A stretch of 64,000 nucleotides of DNA from Paracoccus sp. N5 (GTDB lineage Bacteria > Pseudomonadota > Alphaproteobacteria > Rhodobacterales > Rhodobacteraceae). The notes beneath the pieces are model-generated. The model saw only the letters and a list, made by a program, of their open reading frames with translations, did not search any database and had not been told where the DNA came from. Positions 61,023 to 64,000 of this stretch are shown here, in pieces. The stretch spans positions 1,620,001 through 1,684,000 of the forward strand of contig NZ_AQUO01000001.1 in the NCBI RefSeq assembly GCF_000371965.1, in the 5' to 3' direction. The first letter of the stretch is position 1. Each line of letters begins with the position of its first letter. The translations under genes and the position numbers were made by a program.

Positions 61023-61595
61023 ATGGACACGTCCAGCAACCTGACCGGCAAGATGCTGATCGCCATGCCCGGCATGCGCGACCCGCGCTTCGAGCATGCG
61101 GTGATCCTGATCTGCGCCCATTCCGAGGACGGCGCCATGGGGCTGGTGCTGAACCGGCCGATGCCCGACGTGGATTTCTCGGACCTGCTGTCGCAGCTGG
61201 GCATCGACGCCGGCGTGGACGCGCTGGACATTCCCGTGCGCTTCGGCGGCCCGGTCGAGCCGGGGCGCGGCTTCGTGCTGCATCGCGTGCCGCAGGGCAT
61301 CCGCATCGAGGAGAACCGCCTGCGCATCTCGGAGGACCTGGCCATGTCCACCACCCGCGACATTCTCGAGGACTACGCCCGCGGCCATGGCCCGCAGCCG
61401 GCCGTGCTGGCCCTGGGCTATGCCGGCTGGGGGCCGGGACAGCTGGATTCCGAGATCCTGGCCAATGGCTGGCTGACCTCGGATCGCGGCGACGAGATCA
61501 TCTTCGGCGCCGACAATGCCGGAAAATGGCGCGCGGCGCTGAAATCACTGGGCATCGACCCCCTGCACCTGTCGCCAAGCGCCGGCCGCGCCTAG
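61023..61595 (+). CDS. yqgE: YqgE/AlgH-family protein
   Basis: A 190-residue soluble protein of the UPF0301 family: LTGKMLIAMPGMRDPRFEHA, ICAHSEDGAMGLVLNRPM, FGGPVEPGRGFVLH and ALGYAGWGPGQLDSEI, all family hallmarks. Its biochemical role is unsettled. AAGGAG is 12 bases before the ATG. Divergent from the DsbD-domain gene; its stop codon overlaps that of the convergent alcohol dehydrogenase gene in CTAG. Confidence 0.93.
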   Translation: MDTSSNLTGKMLIAMPGMRDPRFEHAVILICAHSEDGAMGLVLNRPMPDVDFSDLLSQLGIDAGVDALDIPVRFGGPVEPGRGFVLHRVPQGIRIEENRLRISEDLAMSTTRDILEDYARGHGPQPAVLALGYAGWGPGQLDSEILANGWLTSDRGDEIIFGADNAGKWRAALKSLGIDPLHLSPSAGRA

Positions 61596-62737
61596 AGGCA
61601 GCGTTCCAGCAGCGCGCGGGTGTTTTCCGCCGTCATCGCGACCGGGTTGCCGCCGCAGGAGGGATCCTCCAGCGCCATCCCGGTCAGTTCGTCCAGCCGG
61701 TCGCGGCCGACGCCCATGGCGGTCAGGTTCGGCGGGATGCCCAGCTCGGCGCGCAGGTCCATGACCCGGGCGCGGAAGCCGTCGAAGCCGTCCGGGATGC
61801 CCAGCCAGGCGGCGGCGCGCGCCAGCCGGCCCTCGATGGCCGGGCGGTTGAAGTCCAGCACCATCGGCATCACCACCGCATTGGTGGTGCCGTGATGGCT
61901 GCCATAAAGCGCGCCGATGGGGTGGCTCAGCGCATGGATGGCGCCCAGCCCCTTCTGGAAGGCCACGGCGCCCATGGCGGCGGCGCTCATCATCTGCGCC
62001 CGCGCCTCCAGGTCGCCGGGGCTGGCATAGGCGCGCGGCAGGTATTCGTTGACCAGCCGCATCCCCTCCAGCGCGATGCCCTGGCTCATCGGGTGGTAAT
62101 GCGGCGAGGAAAACGCCTCGAGGCAATGGGCAAAGGCGTCCATGCCGGTGCCGGCGGTGATGGCGGGCGGCATGCCGACGGTCAGCTCGGGGTCGCAGAT
62201 CGTCGCCCTGGGCATCAGCTTCGGGTGGAAGATGATCGTCTTGCGACGGGTTTCGCTGTTGGTCAGCACCCCGGCGCGCCCGACCTCGGAGCCGGTGCCG
62301 GCGGTGGTCGGCACCGCGACGATCGGCGCGATGCGGCTGGCGTCGGCGCGGGTCCAGCAGTCGCCCACGTCCTCCAGATCCCAGACCGGGATCGACTGCC
62401 CGGCCATCAGCGCGATCATCTTGGCCAGATCCAGCGCCGAGCCGCCGCCAAAGCCGATCACCCCGTCATGGCGGCCGGCGGCATAGGCGGCGATGCCGGC
62501 CTGCATGTTCGCCTCGTTCGGGTTCGGATCGACCTCGGAGAACATCGCCCGGCCAAACCCGCCGGCCTCCAGGATCTCCAGCGCGCGGGCGGTGATCGGC
62601 AGGCCGGCCAGCGCCCTGTCGGTGACCAGCAGCGGGCGCGCGATGCCGGCCTCCCGGCAATGCTCGGCCAGTTCGGCGATGCGGCCGGCGCCGAAGCGGA
62701 TCGCGGTCGGATAGGACCAGTTCGCGCGCAGTGTCAT
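61592..62737 (-). CDS. Iron-containing alcohol dehydrogenase
   Basis: A 381-residue group III dehydrogenase. NAD-binding GFGGGSALDLAK (about 97-108), VPTTAGTGSEVG, and the metal ligands in DAFAHCLEAFSS (Asp and His), HALSHPIGAL and GSHHGTTNA (His). The exact alcohol or aldehyde substrate is unknown. ATG at 62737 is preceded by AAGGGGC. It shares overlapping stop codons with yqgE. Confidence 0.9.
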   Translation of the reverse strand: MTLRANWSYPTAIRFGAGRIAELAEHCREAGIARPLLVTDRALAGLPITARALEILEAGGFGRAMFSEVDPNPNEANMQAGIAAYAAGRHDGVIGFGGGSALDLAKMIALMAGQSIPVWDLEDVGDCWTRADASRIAPIVAVPTTAGTGSEVGRAGVLTNSETRRKTIIFHPKLMPRATICDPELTVGMPPAITAGTGMDAFAHCLEAFSSPHYHPMSQGIALEGMRLVNEYLPRAYASPGDLEARAQMMSAAAMGAVAFQKGLGAIHALSHPIGALYGSHHGTTNAVVMPMVLDFNRPAIEGRLARAAAWLGIPDGFDGFRARVMDLRAELGIPPNLTAMGVGRDRLDELTGMALEDPSCGGNPVAMTAENTRALLERCL

Positions 62738-62765
62738 CCTTGCCCCTTTTCGCTGCGCCACCGCC

Positions 62766-63392
62766 TCAGCGGCAGCGGGCCGGATTCACCCCGATGCCGT
62801 TCAGGCCCCAGTCGGTCATCTGCGCCACCAACTGCTGGCCGGCGGCGTCGAAGGCCGGGATCAGGTCGGCGGTTTTCGTCGTCGCCGCCTGCGCCGTGGT
62901 GGCGAAATGACCGCGCGCCACCACCGTCGCGTCCATTTCGCGCACCAGTTGCGCATCGACGGTCAGCTTGATGACCGCGCCCTTGCCCGCGACCTCGGCG
63001 TTGAAGTCCTGCACCTCGGAAATCAGCGCATAGTCCCCCGCCGTGCCCAAGGGCGCGCGGCCGACATGGGTGAAGGCGTCATAGCGGCCAAAGCCGCGCA
63101 CCAGCAGCGTCTGCAAGGTGGTGGGCACGGTGTCGCCCCAGCGCGCATCGGGCAGATACTGGGTCTGCAACTGGTTCGGGCGGATCATGATGCGGTCGGT
63201 GTCCAGCGTGCCGCGCGCCTTGGGCGGCTCGATCACCAGCTCGGCCAGCCGGCCGCGGCCGCAGCTCTGCGGCTGGTCCGAGGGCGGGCGCAGCTCGAAG
63301 ACGTCGCGGTCCGGCTCGCCTTCCAGCGCCTTCAGCGCCGCGCAGCCGGGCAGGGTCAGGGTCAGCATCAGCAGGGCGGCGGTCAGGCGCAT
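62766..63392 (-). CDS. ABC-type transport auxiliary lipoprotein (PqiC/Mla-associated)
   Basis: A 208-residue lipoprotein: lipobox LPGC (Cys17), then the PF03886-like domain (ABC transport auxiliary component) with LAELVIEPPKARGTLDTDRI, IRPNQLQTQYLPDARWGDTV and PTTLQTLLVRGF. These lipoproteins sit at the outer membrane opposite MCE-domain proteins in lipid transport. It follows the MCE gene by nine bases on the same strand, which supports that role. Confidence 0.85.
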   Translation of the reverse strand: MRLTAALLMLTLTLPGCAALKALEGEPDRDVFELRPPSDQPQSCGRGRLAELVIEPPKARGTLDTDRIMIRPNQLQTQYLPDARWGDTVPTTLQTLLVRGFGRYDAFTHVGRAPLGTAGDYALISEVQDFNAEVAGKGAVIKLTVDAQLVREMDATVVARGHFATTAQAATTKTADLIPAFDAAGQQLVAQMTDWGLNGIGVNPARCR

Positions 63393-63401
63393 GGCGGCTC
63401 C

Positions 63402-64000
63402 TCAGCGGCGGAATTCGGGGGTCTTGGGCCCCGAGAAGATCTGCGAGGGATTGCGCCGCAGGGCCGAGACCAGCTCGTTCACATTGCCCACCAGCCCGCG
63501 CAGATCGCTGGCCATGCGGGTGATTTGCGGCAGCCCCTCGCGGGTGAAAGCCTGCACCGGGGCGCGGGCGCTGTCCAGCATCCCGCGCAGGCTGGCAAAG
63601 GCCGCGTCGGCGCTGTCGGCGGCATCGCGCAGCTTGTCCGTGATCTCGGGCAGGTCGGCGACCACGCGGTCGATGGCCTCGTTGGCCTTGCCCAGCGTGA
63701 CGCGCAGGTCGCCGACCACCGGCTCGATATTGCTGTTCATCACCCGGTCGGCGCTGTCGAAGGCCCGCTCGGCCGAGGCCAGCGTCCGCTGCCCGATCTC
63801 CAGCGCCGCGTCGAGCCCGTCGAGGCTTTGGTCCGCGCGATCCGTCAGCCGCGCCAGGTCGGTCTGCAGCGTGGTCGCGGTCTGGTCCAGCCGCTGCGTC
63901 AGCCCGCGCAGGTCGCCCGAGACATAGTCGCGCAGCTCGTCCAGCGTCGCGGTGCCGGCGTCCAGCGCCGCATCGGCCTTGCCGGCGGTCTCGTCGAACT
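63402..64000 (-). CDS. MlaD/MCE-family protein, C-terminal part (runs off the window)
   Basis: The open frame enters from the right edge and ends at TGA 63402, giving about 198 residues. They form a long helical/coiled stretch with repeats such as LTDRADQSLDGLDAALEIGQ, RVVADLPEITDKLRDAADSA and the closing LVSALRRNPSQIFSG, which is the tail typical of MCE proteins of the MlaD/PqiB type. The MCE domain itself must lie beyond base 64000. Probably co-transcribed with the auxiliary lipoprotein gene. Confidence 0.82.
   Translation of the reverse strand, partial: FDETAGKADAALDAGTATLDELRDYVSGDLRGLTQRLDQTATTLQTDLARLTDRADQSLDGLDAALEIGQRTLASAERAFDSADRVMNSNIEPVVGDLRVTLGKANEAIDRVVADLPEITDKLRDAADSADAAFASLRGMLDSARAPVQAFTREGLPQITRMASDLRGLVGNVNELVSALRRNPSQIFSGPKTPEFRR

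Overview
The window reads as a chromosomal segment of a high-GC alphaproteobacterium of the order Rhodobacterales, most likely Paracoccus or a close relative. The grounds are the very GC-rich codon use, the gene families present (short ModE, VUT/YhhQ transporter, DUF1127, DUF1003, P1 peptidase, tandem I78-like inhibitors, an alphaproteobacterial flagellar block with motE and motA) and intergenic repeats built around GGGGTATTT. This is inference from gene content; no 16S or other marker gene is in the window.

Layout. 1-3.3 kb: an autoregulated-looking marR-EmrB-EmrA drug efflux operon behind a perfect 28-bp palindrome. 3.6-4.5 kb: a secreted esterase preceded by a degenerate tandem repeat. 4.7-10 kb (minus): amidase, class I aminotransferase and ftsK. 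10-12 kb (plus): UbiH-type hydroxylase and lolA. 12-15.6 kb (minus): a lysozyme-like lipoprotein and the molybdate operon modE-modA-modB-modC. 15.7-17.7 kb: thiolase and a DUF1003 protein. 18-22.7 kb (minus): queuosine-precursor transporter, phytase-like protein, mepA, an MFS transporter and a thioesterase. 22.8-25.2 kb: yggT-recQ. 25.3-30.6 kb (minus): an RND pump with two membrane fusion subunits.

30.7-40.8 kb is a divergent flagellar block. fliF-fliH-fliN-fliP run leftward and fliL-orf-motE-motA-orf-flhA-fliR-flhB-orf run rightward, almost all with 4-bp start/stop overlaps. Between them lies a CtrA-like TTAA-N7-TTAG box. The block supplies the MS ring, part of the switch, the export gate and the stator; hook, rod and filament genes are not here.

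41-47.2 kb is the accessory region. After a tetR and two I78-like lipoproteins comes a decayed integrative element or prophage: integrase, tail-like and capsid pseudogenes, an IS66 fragment, an intact IS3-family element and a truncated gene. It lies against the 3' end of a tRNA-Ser(GCU). From 47.4 kb core genes resume: a TPP enzyme, smpB, sseA, an aromatic aminotransferase, an OmpA/BON protein, ubiA/rsmE, DUF1127, prmA, msrA, a P1 peptidase, a DsbD-domain protein, yqgE, an iron alcohol dehydrogenase and the end of an Mla/MCE-type lipid transport operon that runs off the right edge.

The most unusual item is a roughly 170-base minus-strand locus at 17.99-18.17 kb. An extremely strong Shine-Dalgarno sequence can pair over 11 bp with a distal complement. 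Between them lie a rare-codon 18-codon reading frame and a strong hairpin, and a perfect 11-bp hairpin follows. It looks like a structured RNA or a translation-attenuation leader that I cannot assign to a known family.
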